A DNA stretch of 64,000 nt from Sequoia sempervirens (lineage: Eukaryota > Streptophyta > Pinopsida > Cupressales > Cupressaceae). Below the pieces are notes generated by a model that worked only from the letters and a program-made list of their open reading frames with translations, was not told where the DNA came from and ran no database searches. The translations under genes and the position numbers were made by a program. Where the stretch lies: the NCBI GenBank assembly GCA_007258455.2, contig VDFB02321273.1, forward strand, positions 161,392 through 225,391, in the 5' to 3' direction. Below are positions 39,201 through 53,200 of this stretch, in pieces. Each line of letters begins with the position of its first letter. The stretch's first letter is position 1.

Positions 39201-42200
39201 AGCATCTCTAGGAGAGTGTTAATACTTGTAAAGAATCAGTAATCTGGGGTCACTCTAGCTGAACAATTCAACAATCTAACTCCAAAATAAAATGACAATT
39301 GAAATTCTGACAAATTGGTAATATTCAAATCTGACAAGAATTTCAATTCTAGAGCTGTGTTTATCTTGAACAAGGAAAACTTAACCAATCATAAGCCTCA
39401 TTTGAGGATAGGTGGGTCCATTTCAAACAAGGAAACATAACCAGTCCTTGGCTCCCTCTCAAAAAGATGGAATATTACTGAAGCTTGCCTCTGTGGGAAT
39501 GGGGAATATATTAAAACTGTCATCTGTGTCCCATTGAGACACAGAGTACCATCTGATCTTACTTAAGTTGGACTCTCTGTTGGGACAGGGGACATAGTAG
39601 AAATCTGTCTCTAATTAAGAATTTGATTACGAATCAGCTAACTAATTAACAATAATTAACTAGCTAATGGAATATGATAGGATAAATGGTGCAATTAATT
39701 AATTAATTAATTGGACTAATTAATCAACATGGTGATGTTAGAGTGAATTAGTAAGGATGAATTAATGTGTAGGATTAATAATAGAAGGTGGTGGAATCAG
39801 GGTTGCAAAATCTAGGTCTCTATACATACAAATAATGCATTGTGTTTTTTTCCCCATTTTCCAAGCGTAGAACATTGAGCAAAGGTTTTGTCACTTAAGA
39901 CAAAATGGTAAGTATTTTCTAAAAGAATCAATAAAAACTTAAATGACAACAACAAATAAAAGTAAATGAAAACACATAATGGAGTCGATTACTTTGTGAG
40001 TTACTAATCATTAAGTCTAAAGTTACCTTGATGATCTTGTTTGTGCTCTTGACAAGCATATCATCATAAACAATCCTCACAACCTATTCCCCTTAGGCCT
40101 TTCTTGAGTATTGGAGCTCCATTTACCTAATGCTCATAAACATCTAATAAGAATGTTAGTGATATTGGAATCATCTGCATTGTGATGAAGTTGGTGGCAA
40201 ATTATGTGACTCTTGATTGCATAAGCTTCTTTCCCTTGGCGTGCTCTCTCATTAGGTTAAGCACCCAAGGGTAGTTATAGATGTATTTAGTGATGGTTCT
40301 TGCCTCTTCAGCTACTGTTTTCATCCATCCAAGTTTGCCTATATCCTCAAGTAGAAGATCAATGCAATGGGTGGCACAAGGGCTCTAAGAGTCACATTGT
40401 TGGCCACAACGTGAATGACATTTTTCACATTCACTTCCATGGTCACCTTGTCCAACATATTGCACAAAGTCGTTGCATTTTCACTTTGTTGAAGGTCAAT
40501 CAACTTTAAAAACACTAACTTTCCCCTTAAAGCCAAAGATGATCAACATTTGGTTCCTGCCATCCATCCACCCATCAAATAGTGTAGCCATTTTTGTGCT
40601 AAATTCTCTTATGATCTTGTACTATGACCTTAATTTTTCCATAGATTAATCTAGTAAGGTCCCACCCAAATCATATACACTAGTTGCCTTAACCCTATTT
40701 TAGCAATAGTCAACACATTAATCAATGACTCCCAATATGGGCTCCTCACAACATGGAATGGCGTGTTGTGATGAGCCTATCTGACTCAAAACCCTCTATT
40801 CTTAAGTCTTTAAATGTGTTTTTAGAGTTTTTTAGAGAAATCTTATTAGACAGAAGAGAAGGGGCGCAGCATAATTTTGCTCATAAAAGATGAATTTAAA
40901 CTTATTTCTTCAAAATGAAAGTACAGAATGTATTATTTAACATCAACAGATAGATTAAGAATGATAAACATACCAAGAAGGCTCCAGATTATTTTAAATA
41001 AAGAACTGGCCAGATCTACAGCTGGAAATGGTGAAAACAGGCATAAATGCACGCCAAGACTCCAGACAAGGCTTCTCCAGCTCAGAAATTGGTCACAACC
41101 CTCTGAAATCACTAGCCGCCAATGACAGATGCCAAAGCCCTCTCAAAAAGAAGGCATTTTCCTTAATTACTTCACACGCCTTTCTCAAGGCACAAATACC
41201 AAGGCAGTCCGTACGGCCATGAAAGGAAGCAATGGAATCTCTGAAAGAAAGTCTCTGAAGCTGTGGAAAAAGCGCCACCAGTAGAAACCCTCTAGAATGT
41301 GCAAAAGACAAACAACTGCATATAAAATCCCTCTGTCTGCAACTGTAGAACTTCTGTGTGAAGCTCTCAACTGTACTGATTCAGCTGATCTTTCACAGCC
41401 TCAAGAGTACTCAACACTGAAGAGTTTTCTGTTCTCCAATGGACGAAATGATCAAACCCTGATCACAGGAGATTGCTCAGAAGAAAAATGCACAAGGCAA
41501 ATCGAAATAGTCAAGATGTGAGTTTCTATTGCCAGGAAATGCCTTTATACCAAATGGCACACATTTCAAGAAAGTCATTTCTGTGGTCGTGTTTGTATTT
41601 GTGAAATCCCCTAATTGTTTGGGAGGACAAGTCAATGTAACTTTTAAGTAAAAACGTTAGCAAACCTTCATCACTTAAAAATTCCATGTATACTCTCAAA
41701 AATGAGTATCTAAATCTTGTCCAGAAAATTGTGAACTCTGGAATGCAAGCGCTATTTGTGATCCAAGCAGCATCCCTTGAAAACACGAACAACCAAACTC
41801 TCCAAAGACATCATGACCCTCTATCCCTCTGGCTAGCTAGGGTCCAATAAAGGGAACTAACACTGCTTGTTCCCAGAAGCTGTCTAGCGAGGTTATCCAC
41901 GATCAGCCCAATTTGCTTGTCCACAAGCAAACTCATGGATGGCGTCACTCTGCGTCGCCCTCTACCCGGTAGATCCCTCCGCCAACCAAGAGTATTCTCA
42001 CGATGACCACGCCTCAGAATGGCCTAAGGGTCGAGAATGGCCTCAGGTATCAAAATTAATTTGCCCTCATCATCCAGGGGTGGCAAATCAATAGAAGGAA
42101 TTACGTGTTGTCCCAACGCCTTTTTGAGGCGCGACACATGGAACACGTTGTGAACTCTACTGTCCACCGGAAGATCCAGCTCATAAGCCACTTGACCCAC

Positions 42201-45200
42201 ACGTCTAACAACTCTGAAAGGTCCATAGTATCGCGGCTTAAGTTTCTCGGAGCCCTTCTTGCGAAGGGTAGACTGCCTATACGGCTGAAGCATCAGGTAC
42301 ACCAAATCATCGATCTCGAAAGACCGCTCTACTCGTCTCTGATCAGCATATTGCTTTTGCTGATTTTGGGCTTTCTGAATATTTTCCCTAAGTGCTCTCA
42401 TAATATCCTGGTTCTCCTGTAACAAATCACCAGCACTGGGAACTCTACTGTCACTCAGCAATAAATCAAGAAAGCTCGGAGCGTCATATCCATATAACGC
42501 TCGATATGGTGTCATCTGGATGCTCATGTGATGGGTGGTGTTGTAACCGTACTCACATAAGTATAACCACCTCACCCATGCCTTCTGCTGCCCTGAACTA
42601 TAGTTACGCAAGTACCCTTCCACCCATTTGTTGACGATCTCTGTCTGCCCATCTGTCTGGGGGTGGTAACTGGTACTAGGGGTGAGCTCTGTCCCACAAA
42701 GCTTGAATAACTCCTGCCAGAAGTTACTCATAAATCTGCTGTCCCTGTCGCTAACTATACTGCGAGGTAAACCGTGCAGCCTGAATACCTCTCGGAAGAA
42801 CAAATCAGCAATCTGAGTAGCCGTGTGTGTAGTAGTGATTGCGAAAAAGTGTGCATATTTCATCAATCGATCTACCACCACGAAAATACTATCCTTCCCT
42901 TGAGCTTTTGGCAAGCCCGTGATGAAATCCATGGATAAACAATCCCACTTCCTCTCAGGGATAGGAAGCGGCTGTAGAAGACCTGCAGGGTATGTGTGCT
43001 CTTGCTTGTTCTGCTGACAAACAAGACATTCCCTGACATACTGGAGAACATAGGACTTGAGACCCTTCCAAGAGAATCTCTCCCGTACCTGCCTATAGGT
43101 CTTATAGTACCCGGGATGTCCTGCCATGGGTGAATCATGCAATGACCTCAAAACCCTGTCCCTCATCGCAGAACCTGGGACCAATAAAATCCTCCCTTTG
43201 TAGATGATAAGGTCATCTACAAGTGAATACCTGTCATCCAACACTGATCCATCTACTATGCTAGAGGCCCATGGGTCCTTAGCATACTCTGCTACAATCA
43301 GGTGTCTCCAGTCCTCTGAAACCAATGTAATAGAACCCAAGTGAGGACGGCGAGATAAAGCATCAGCAACCACATTAGGTGCCCATGTGACAGGAATGTC
43401 AAGGTATTGAGGCTGACTTCTTCATTACATTTGTTGTCTCTCATTGAGTCTGGCTGCCAGAAAGATGCCCGGACTGGCCATGATGCGGTTTTGCGGTTGA
43501 ACTTACCAATCCAAGTGCTGCTGAATTTGGCATGTGCATGATGGCCAACATTTCCTTATCGCCGTGCTAAAGAAACAATTGAAACCCTCTAACTTCGCTC
43601 CCTAAAAACTGCCAGAATCAATCCCCCCCTCTACAACATGTATGCACTCGGGGATTCGTTGAAAGTCACCTTCGCGCAGGCGAAATCGAGATTTGAAACC
43701 GTATGTAGTATCCCAAAATCATCATTAAAGTAACGCTGCCATAAAACCCTATTTCGCTCGTCGAAACTTTATCTATCAGCGCATCGAAATCAGTATAAAC
43801 TATCAACAATGCGCAGCAACTCCATTCTGGTCCATGCGGCTCACCACGTGTGTCGGATACAAAAGTTCTTGCCATACCCAAAACACCTTGAGACTCCTTG
43901 GCATACAAGGACTCCACACATCAAGTATACTCAAAACCTCATCCAGGTGAACCATTTGTTCCTCCCATGATTTACTGTAAACCAAGATGTCGTTGAAGAA
44001 CACCAATACATATTTCCTCAAGTGAGGATGGAAAACCATGTTCATAGTAGATTGAAATGTGGCAGGAGCATTGGTTAACCCAAATGTAACAAAAATCAAA
44101 GTGTCCACGGTGACATTCGAGGCAGCACGTTTCTCTATGTCCTCTTCTGGGACTCGATGCGGTGATAACCTTTGTTCTCAATCAATCTTCGAAGTATATG
44201 ACCCCATGGCTTCGTCCTATCAACTCATCTCTATCAGAGGAATTAGGATATATGCGATGTATGGAACCACGGTTTGACGTTACATGTCGATACACATTCT
44301 AAGTGTACCATCCTTTTCTTCACCAAAACAACTGATGAAGCAAAGGGTGACTTACTCGTCCTGATGTGCCCCATAGCTAACAGCTCCTGAATAGTCTTCT
44401 CAATCTCATCTTTCAGACGCTTCGGGTGCCGGTAAGGAGTAATCATAATTGGTTTCGTGCCCTCCTCCAGCTCTATAATATGCTCAATACCTCTATCAGG
44501 AGGCCCTGCACGGTGGAATATACTTGAATACCTTAAGCGTGTTTGATTGAAGTTCCACCACTTTTATCATGGGTGGTATGAAGCTTATGATCAAGCTATT
44601 GACGTAGCTTGCACTGAGCAGCCACTCACTGCATATCATTAGAATCAAAAGCGGCAAACTGCCGAGTAAATCTCCCTGGGTTTACTGTCCACGATGGCTT
44701 TGAGAACATGATTTGTGCATCAGTAGACTGTGTTTCAGCAGTGCCGTTTCCTATTCCGTGATGGCAAGGCAAGCAGGACTTCGCGCAAAGAATGCGAACT
44801 CAAAATTGTTAAGTTCAAGAGACAAGTCGGTATCATCCTCTGTCGAGGAGATGTTTCCATCGCAACCCTCACGAATGCCTTAAAATGCGAGGTTGAATAC
44901 CCAGTTTCTCTGTAGGTAGATCGATGAAATTATGGGTTTACTTTTGTATCCAAGGAGATATGACCCTTTGACCAACTAAGATCCCACGGAGTCTGAAAGA
45001 TCCCTCTCTGCATGCTAGACATATGAGCCTCCTTTAATTTTGTTTCTACTACAATTTCTGCCTCATTTTCTGACTCTTCTCCATCTGTATCATAGATTGG
45101 AGCTTGCTGATCAGAAAAATCAGTCAATGGTTCTCCCTCATAAAACCACTCCATGTGCTTGTTTTGCCCTTTTGGTTTGAGGGGGCAATCATGATTAAAG

Positions 45201-48200
45201 TCATACGGACCTTTACAGTAAAAACAGAGTTTTCTCCTTCTCAAATCATTCATGGTTTCTCGATCTAAAGGGGCTGCAAATTTCTTTTTCTGATCTGTAT
45301 TATCAGCCTTCTTTGGATCTGATTTATTTTCCGTGTATGATGTTGTAGGCTTCGAGTTCGAGCTAAAAGGCTTACGAGGTGTAGATAGCTCCATGCTGCG
45401 AGCTTTCCTCATTGCCTCCTGTAAGGTAGGTGGATCAAATGCTTTTATCCAACCTTTCATGGGCTCGAATAGACCTTCAATAAATAATATGACCAGCCTT
45501 CTCTCTGAGATCCCTGTCACCATAACAGATAGTCTTTGGAATTCACCAATGTACGATTCCAAGCTACCTAACTGTTTCAGCTGTGCTAAATCTCTGAAGA
45601 AAAGCTCAGGATCCCTTCTGTCAAATCTCTCTACCAGTCTATCAGTAAACTCCTGGTAAGAGGTAATCCTGTCATGATGAAGGGTAGTCACCATGAATCC
45701 GGGTCATGGCCTTTCGCCATCTGAGATGAAGTCTTGCCGAAGCAGGCCAGCATCCACCTGGGGCATGGGTAATTATTAGTATCGGTTACTAACCAGACGC
45801 GTCTTTGTAGCTCGCCACTACCATGCGAAAGTGAACCAAGGTTGGTTCTTTGGTTTACTTTGTTTAAGATCACTCTGTTTGTGTCTAGGACGCCTGTCAT
45901 TCCTGTTCCTGGTGTGCTCTCTCTTCTGGCTCATAAACCTGTCAAAGTTAAGGTGCTCCTTAACCCTTGGTGGCAAATTATCCCACTCATCATGCATCGC
46001 CATAATATTATCTACAAAATTTATTTCACCACCTTGTTCAGCTTCATCCACTTCCTCAGCATCATCTCTGGTGAACGTGGGATATGTAGCTCTCTCATAG
46101 GTGCGTACTGGATCTATAATCCTCTGTGGCTGTCTATGGATACTGCCATCTCTATCTGAATCCAAACTACGAGCTCTGTTCAATGACAAATTCTGAACAT
46201 TCGTGCTGAGTTGTTGAAGAATAGTTGCAACCTGCTCTTGCCCTGCAACCATGCCTCTAAGCACGTCTTTGGCTTCTCTGTCCTCATCCTCCCAATTATT
46301 TCTGTGAGAACTTTCTCCAGCCCTGTTTGCCATATTGTCCCAATCTAATTCCTCCTCCTGATCTGCAAACGGAAATGGTGGAAAAGGATTCTGGTCGCCT
46401 CTTTGATTTCTAGGACCACCTCTGAAATAGGACTTGCCAAAACCCTCTCTGTTTGACTTCATAAATTCTCAAACCCCACAAGCTGGCAGGATGTGAGCTC
46501 TGATACCATTGTGATGAGCCCTGCTGGCTCTCAGCTCAAAACCCTCTATTCTTAAGTCTTTAAATGTGTTTTTAGAGTTTTTTAGAGAAATCTTATTAGA
46601 CAGAAGAGAAGGGGCGCAGCATAATTTTGCTCATAAAAGATGAATTTAAACTTATTTCTTCAAAATGAAAGTACAGAATGTATTATTTAACACCAACAGA
46701 TAGATTAAGAATGATAAACATACCAAGAAGGCTCCAGATTATTTTAAATAAAGAACTGGCCAGATCTACAGCTGGAAATGGTGAAAACAGGCATAAATGC
46801 ACGCCAAGACTCCAGACAAGGCTTCTCTAGCTCAGAAATTGGTCACAACCCTCTGAAATCACTAGCCGCCAATGTTAGATGCCAAAGCCCTCTCAAAAGG
46901 AAGGCGTTTTTATTAATTACTTCACACGCCTTTCTCAAGGCACAAAAACCAATGCAATCCGTACGGCCATGAAAGGAAGCATTAGAATCTCTGAAAGAAA
47001 GTCTCTGAAGCTGTGGAAAGGGCGCCACCAGTAGAAACCCTCTAGAATGTGCAAAAGACAAACAACTGCATATAAAATCCCTCTGTCTGCAACTGTAGAA
47101 CTTCTGTGTGAAGCCCTCAACTGTACTGATTCAGCTGATCTTTCACAGCCTCAAGAGTACTCAACACTGAAGAGTTTCCGTTCTCCAATGGACACAATGA
47201 TCAAACCCTGGTCACAGGATATTGCTCAGAAGGAAAAATGCACAAGGCAAATCGAAATAGTCAAGAAGTGAGTTTCTTTTGCCAGGAAATGCCTTTATAC
47301 CAAATGGCACGCATTTCAAGAATAGTACGGCCTTTCTCATCATTAAAATATTTTAATATTTTAATAGAATCCTTTTTCAATAGTTTGAGCGCACCTTTTA
47401 ATATTTTAAGTTATTAAAATATTAAAGTCTCCCTTTTGACATTTAAGTGATATAAAAATATAATTAAAGTCAATGTGACTTTAATTAAAAAGGCGTTTAA
47501 GTTAATAAATTAACTTAATCACTTAAAATCCCGTAATATGCTCAAAACTCAGGATAATCTCGTGCCGTCAGAAGCTGTGAACTCCTGGAATGCAAACGCT
47601 CACTGTGATCCAAGCACTGTCCACTGAAAACACGAACAATCAAACTCTCAAAAACATCATTGACCCTCTCTAATACTCGGCTATACAAGAAGGGTCCAAT
47701 AAAGGGAGCTAACACAACGTTCCCGAGGCTGTCTAGCGAGGGACATCCTGCGTGTTGTTATAATACCAAAAATTAATGCATGCCATTCTTGCCTCATGAT
47801 AATAGTTACAAGACTCAGACTTGGTAGGTTGATTTTTGACTTGGACTTGGTTTTAGCACTCAGACTTGACAAATAGAAAACAACCATGAAATATAGAGAT
47901 TTTTAAGGATTTAAAACTTCTATTATGCACCCTTCATAAATGACTTTAAAGACAATAAACTAATCAAATAGAAGCTACACAAGCATACCGTGATCAAATG
48001 AGTACAAAAAAGGATTTGAGTGGAATGAAACAACATTTTTAAATATATAAATATTGTTTATTGTTTTAGGTATACAACAAGGTCTATTTTATTACCACAT
48101 CCTTTAAGTAAAACAAAGTGGGAGAAGTGAACATGAAAATGTGTGGGCTATGAGCTATGAGAGATGAAATGTTGGATATGGGAAAGAAAAGAAATAATGA

Positions 48201-50183
48201 TTTGTATCCAAAAAATTGCTAGTTGAAAGTGATTATCATGGCCGTTAACTAGTCAATAATGTGGGGAAACTGAAATGTTGTGTGTTGGGATAAAATGAAT
48301 TTGTTGTAAAGGACACATGTGAAAGAACAAGTATGCAAGGGTTGGACAACAAGAATATAAATATCGAAACTCACATACCAAAGTTCACAGAGGAAGTAGC
48401 ATTAAACTTTTGGTATATTCTTTGCTTGTTGATCAACTCCTCTTCATCCTTCTTTGTCTTTGTTATAGATTTCTTTTGCACAACCACTTTTGACATAGCA
48501 ACCAAGCTAAGTATACCCACTTAATATTCTTTGTGTCCAGTGTGTGTATGACTTTTGTTTTGTTTCATTTTCCCAAACTTGTCTTGCAGATGTCATACAT
48601 CTCATTTAAAGACCAGGCCTTTTTCTATTTTTTGTAAGAGTTCTACTTGAGTCCATGAAAGATAGATCCAATTGAGCATTTCATTGACTAGGTTTTTTTT
48701 GCTTTGTTTTTCTGTTTTTCGTTGACACAGCTAAGTCTATGCAATGGGACTTGACAAGTTTGGCATACTCAGGGAGTCTAACCAAACTCACTACATACTT
48801 GGTTCTTGATTTTCAGTCTCATTTTGATTGGTTCACCTTGGGACTTACCAAGTTTGGGCAAGTTTGAGTAAGTCTTATAACACTACTCACGATCCTTCAT
48901 CCATGCAATACCTTTGAGTGAAGGTTTTGCACTAAGAATATTACAAGGAACAAAGAATCCATGGGATTGTGTTTGACTTGAACTATCTTTAGTGGATGTG
49001 AGCTTGTATTTGTGTTCCAAGACAAGACTCCACCACATCAGTTTTTGAGTCAAGAGGGAATTCATCATAGCTGCAATTGCTTCAGTTGTTTTCTTTCTTT
49101 CTAATTTCTTCTCTTGATACATATCAAGAACAGCCTTTAGCTCTTCTGTAATCTTTGGTTCCAGTGAATTATGAAATTGCACATTTCTTCCATGCATTTG
49201 TGCAAGGTGATATATGAGACAAATGATGCCTCCTCTCTTCCCCAAGCCGCAAAAATTATACACCACCATTCTTGCCTTTGTACCCAATCTGCCATGCCTC
49301 CAAGTAGGGTCCTTGGGCTTGCCACTACCATGGTTAGTTGTGGATGCCATCCCTATTTGCAAAGTTGGAATCTCTAGCTCTAAAAGAAGTTAGAAAATGA
49401 AAAAGTAAAAAAAAAAACATGAAATATTGAAATCCTAGAAGTGTTAGAACACAACAAAATGTAAGAAAAATAGAGAAAACCAAAATATAAAAACAAGAAA
49501 ATAGTGACATGTCTTTCAAATCCATTCATTTAAATCTGCTGAATCAGTTGAAGATTACATGAAACAAGTTAAATTCACCTAACAACTTATTGAATGAAAT
49601 CAAGGAGTCAAGGGCACTACAACATAAATCATATATGCATAAAAACAATGTTTTGGCTGTTTTCATGTAATGTCCCCTTTTTGGGGGTATACCTGATTTT
49701 GTCCAAAAATAACAATTCCAATAAATGCAATTCAATTACCAATAGAATTCTATACAATTACATATTGCAATACAATTTAGAGAAAATCTTAATTAATTAA
49801 TATCAAAGCATTAATGTCAAGGATCTATGATCATATACAAATAATCTCTATTGAAATCAAAATATCCTAAATTCATTCGTATCTATTTCATAGCTTATTT
49901 CCAATAGCCAACCACATTAGGAATCTGATGGAGAAGCTTGATAGGACGCCGGGAGACTGTCCTCAACCAAGCCCAAAGGCACAGAATGAGCCTCCAAGTC
50001 ATTCAGTCCCTTGGCCCACAAGTATGGCAGGACCTCCAGTCCATCCATCTTGGGGTTGGCATACTTGATGAGGGAACTGGTACTGCTGCATCTTCCTATC
50101 AAACATTTCACATTGATTCCAAATATGATTGTGGATGGAATCTTATTATATTAATTGTAATTCAAATATCATTTTATTATGCC

Positions 50184-50222
<39 letters not shown>

Positions 50223-53200
50223 TATTTAAACCTACTTCCCAATAATATCCTTTCTAAAAATAATATTTATTCCAATAGATCTCTTATAATTTCCAATTCT
50301 TATTTCTCTTTTATCCAATCTACTTGATTCATCCCCGTCCCCACTCATTTGTTCTCTCTTTTTATATCCTCCTATTTTGGAGGGAGTCATGCCTCTTCAT
50401 AAAACACATTGCCCTTAGCAAAAGTTACACTTTTTCAAGCTGGGCACTGCCTTAACTACTCTTAGTCGGCCCTCCCCTCTTAAATAATCTGAGTCGGCCT
50501 CTTTCATTTAATTGCTGGTAATTAATTCCCTATTTCCTGAGTCGGCCTTTTTTATTCAGTCATTGGTGGTTAAATTCTTAATCTTGGTCGGCCCCTTTGC
50601 AAATGCTATTATTATTATCTATTTTATTTATTTATTAACATTTCAACACCTAAGTTTCTTCGTAAATTAGTGCTGTGATCTGAACATGGCGGGGGCATGA
50701 CATTTCAGGCTGTAGACTGTTTCTTTGTGCTGCAAGGTATGTTTACTCCCGGTACTTGCAAGAAATCTTAAATTCTCGTTCAAAACTCACTGGCGAGTAA
50801 CTTGCCAGCTCTGTCCAGCTCATGGAGTCACAAGTAACTCAAGAATTTTGAATCTATTTACCAGACAGTGGGGAGAGAATAGATCTTTTCCTTGTAATTT
50901 GGCATGAAATTTTATATTCCATATTGCCGTCCTCTACGTGAGGCTCTTATATAGGTCTGCTATTGCTTCACATTGTCCAGTGACAATAATATTAGTTATC
51001 TAAAATTAGTTGACTGTGGGCCCCATTTGGAAGGATCACATCATTCTTGCATGTTTATTTGTGGGCCACCACAAACAAATGGCATGTTGATGTTCTCGTG
51101 ACAGTCATAGGGGCTGAATTAGAAACACCATTTCTATGCCACATTTAGGTTCATCTACCAAAAAGGCTGTGTAGTAGGTACTCCATTGTCTAATTTAAAT
51201 TTAACCAAGTTCCACTTAATTGATTACTGAATTGGCTCCAAATGAAGTTGACTCTTTCCAAGTGGTTCACGAGTGAAGATATTGGCTTTCCTAGTCTTTA
51301 TGGGTAGATGGACTCTCAAATGTGATTTCCCTTATGTAACTTGTTTTGTTGTTGTTGGTATAATATGAGATGCTTGATTTCAATAAAAAGGCTGTTGTAC
51401 ATGTGCTATTTGGCAAAACTGTCGTCATCTTTATGTTAATATGGTTTTTCCCCCTGTGTGGATGATGTGGAAAACTGCGCCTGCAGGCTTATGATATGCC
51501 ACCATATTTGTATGCATCAGTGCACGTGCCACCATATTTGTATGATCATAAAAGTAGTTTCATCAAAACAATTTCTGCTATAAAAGGTGTCATGGCATGA
51601 TCTAGTTACTTGCAATTTTTGAGCATTTCTGGCTTATCAGAACTATTTATTTTGGTTAATCCTACTTGTTTACAATGTTTAGTAAAGTAGCCTGTGCTTG
51701 TATTTCTATGATTGCAGGTACACAGCGATTGCCTCGCTTGGTTGGACTTCAGAAAGCAATTGACATGCTACTGGTAAGTGTAATTTTCTGTTCTTTCAAA
51801 GATTTCCATCTTGCTTATTAAGAGCTTAATTGATGGTAACTAATGCATCATTTGTTTGTACTGAACAGGCATCAAAAACATTGAATTCTGAAGAGGCAAA
51901 TAAAGTTGGACTTGTTGATGGTATTGTGACTTCTGAAGAACTCCTTGATGCAGCTCGGAAGTGGGCATTAGATATTTATGAAGGTCGACGTCCTTGGCAT
52001 CGATCTCTCCACAGGGAAGACAGGCTAGGATCAATACCAGAGGCATTAAATATTTTGAGGAATGCCAGAACTAAAGCAAAACAGATGTATTCTAATGTTG
52101 CATACCCCTTCACATTGTTGGATGTGATGGAGGATGGAATAGTTAATGGTTCTGTGCAAGCAGTTCAAAAGGTTCAAACAGATCATCCTTATAAACTTAG
52201 AGTGCAGCTTCGCTTTTATAGATTGTGTAGAGATATCTAGTCTAACAATCTTGGTAGAGTCATAGAAATTGATCATTGAAGAAATGACTTATTACACAGT
52301 TGAAAATCCTACAATAATATAATACCTATTCTTGCTAGAGTCAAACTGTAGTATGTCACGGTTTGTGATTTGGAAATTGCATGTTTGTGTCGTATGTGAT
52401 GCAAGAGTTAAGAAGCATCTGATTGAAACAAATTAAGTTTAACCTAGCTATGTGAATAAAGAGATGCAAGATATAAAGCAGGTACAAAGTACTGAATTGT
52501 TCAGTAAGCTCAAAAATACATGATATAAGATGATACAAATACTGATATGGCACAGACATAAATCCATAATGTTAGGGTAACCCGGTAAACCCCTGTCAGG
52601 TGAATAATTAAATTCCAGACTAAAGTTAAGTTTCACATCAAACCTTAATTGGAGACCCTTAGAGGCCCAATATGGGTCACTGAAGGTGTCCAAGTGGCTC
52701 TGAGGCAAGATTATCAATTTATCACAACATTAATAGCTGTGATAGTGATAATAAGTCTGAACTAACTCTCTTGCAAGTTAGTTTAATATATGAATGATCT
52801 TGCTGGAGAAATAATAGGAAAAGCACTATTTGAACTCAAAAATTTCTCCATAGCCACGATAATTCTTTACAGTTAATGCCAACTTTATGGATATGTTTTA
52901 ATAATAGTTTTATTTTGCAGGAAGGAAAAGCATGCCAAGATTTGATCAAAACTCCCGAGGCAAAAGCACTCATGCATGTTTTCTTTGCTCAACGCTCTTC
53001 TTCTAAGGTAGGTTGCAATTTCCAGGAGTTGATTGTTCTTTAATTTTAAATAAAATATATATCCTTTTTGCATTAAGTGAAATTTTTGTTAGCAGATCCC
53101 AGGAATTACAGATCAAGGATTGATCCCCCGCCCTATTCAAAAGGCAGCTGTAATTGGAGGTGCTCTTATGGGATCAGGGATAGCAACTGCTTTGGCTTTG

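Larger units (their letters stand above)
40766..47749 (-). mobile_element. Ty3/gypsy LTR retrotransposon, nested in the hAT relic
   Basis: Two LTRs flank gag, a decayed protease/RT/RNase H region and an intact integrase, all reading leftward in the order gag-RT-integrase. GCGTG directly repeated at 40761-40765 and 47750-47754 is the target-site duplication (GCGTGT also matches on both sides, so the ends are uncertain by one base). The element cannot be autonomous now because gag, RT and RNase H are disrupted. Confidence 0.92.
37944..51717 (+). other. MFP intron 6, a 13.8-kb intron filled with nested transposons
   Basis: It lies between exon 6, ending in PGLGG, and exon 7, starting TQRLPRLVG; the split glycine codon is restored by splicing. 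It contains a hAT relic split by a Ty3/gypsy element, a solo LTR, and a possible Ty1/copia gag scrap near its left end. The stretch 50703-51717 shows nothing recognisable. Confidence 0.85.

Noticed and set aside
41093..41521. Open frames repeated at 46843-47271
   Set aside because: They lie in both LTRs of the gypsy element and are chance frames of the LTR.
51830..51868. Extending MFP exon 8 upstream to an in-frame ATG
   Set aside because: Those codons are intron 7. The acceptor AG at 51867-51868 and the family alignment place the exon start at 51869.
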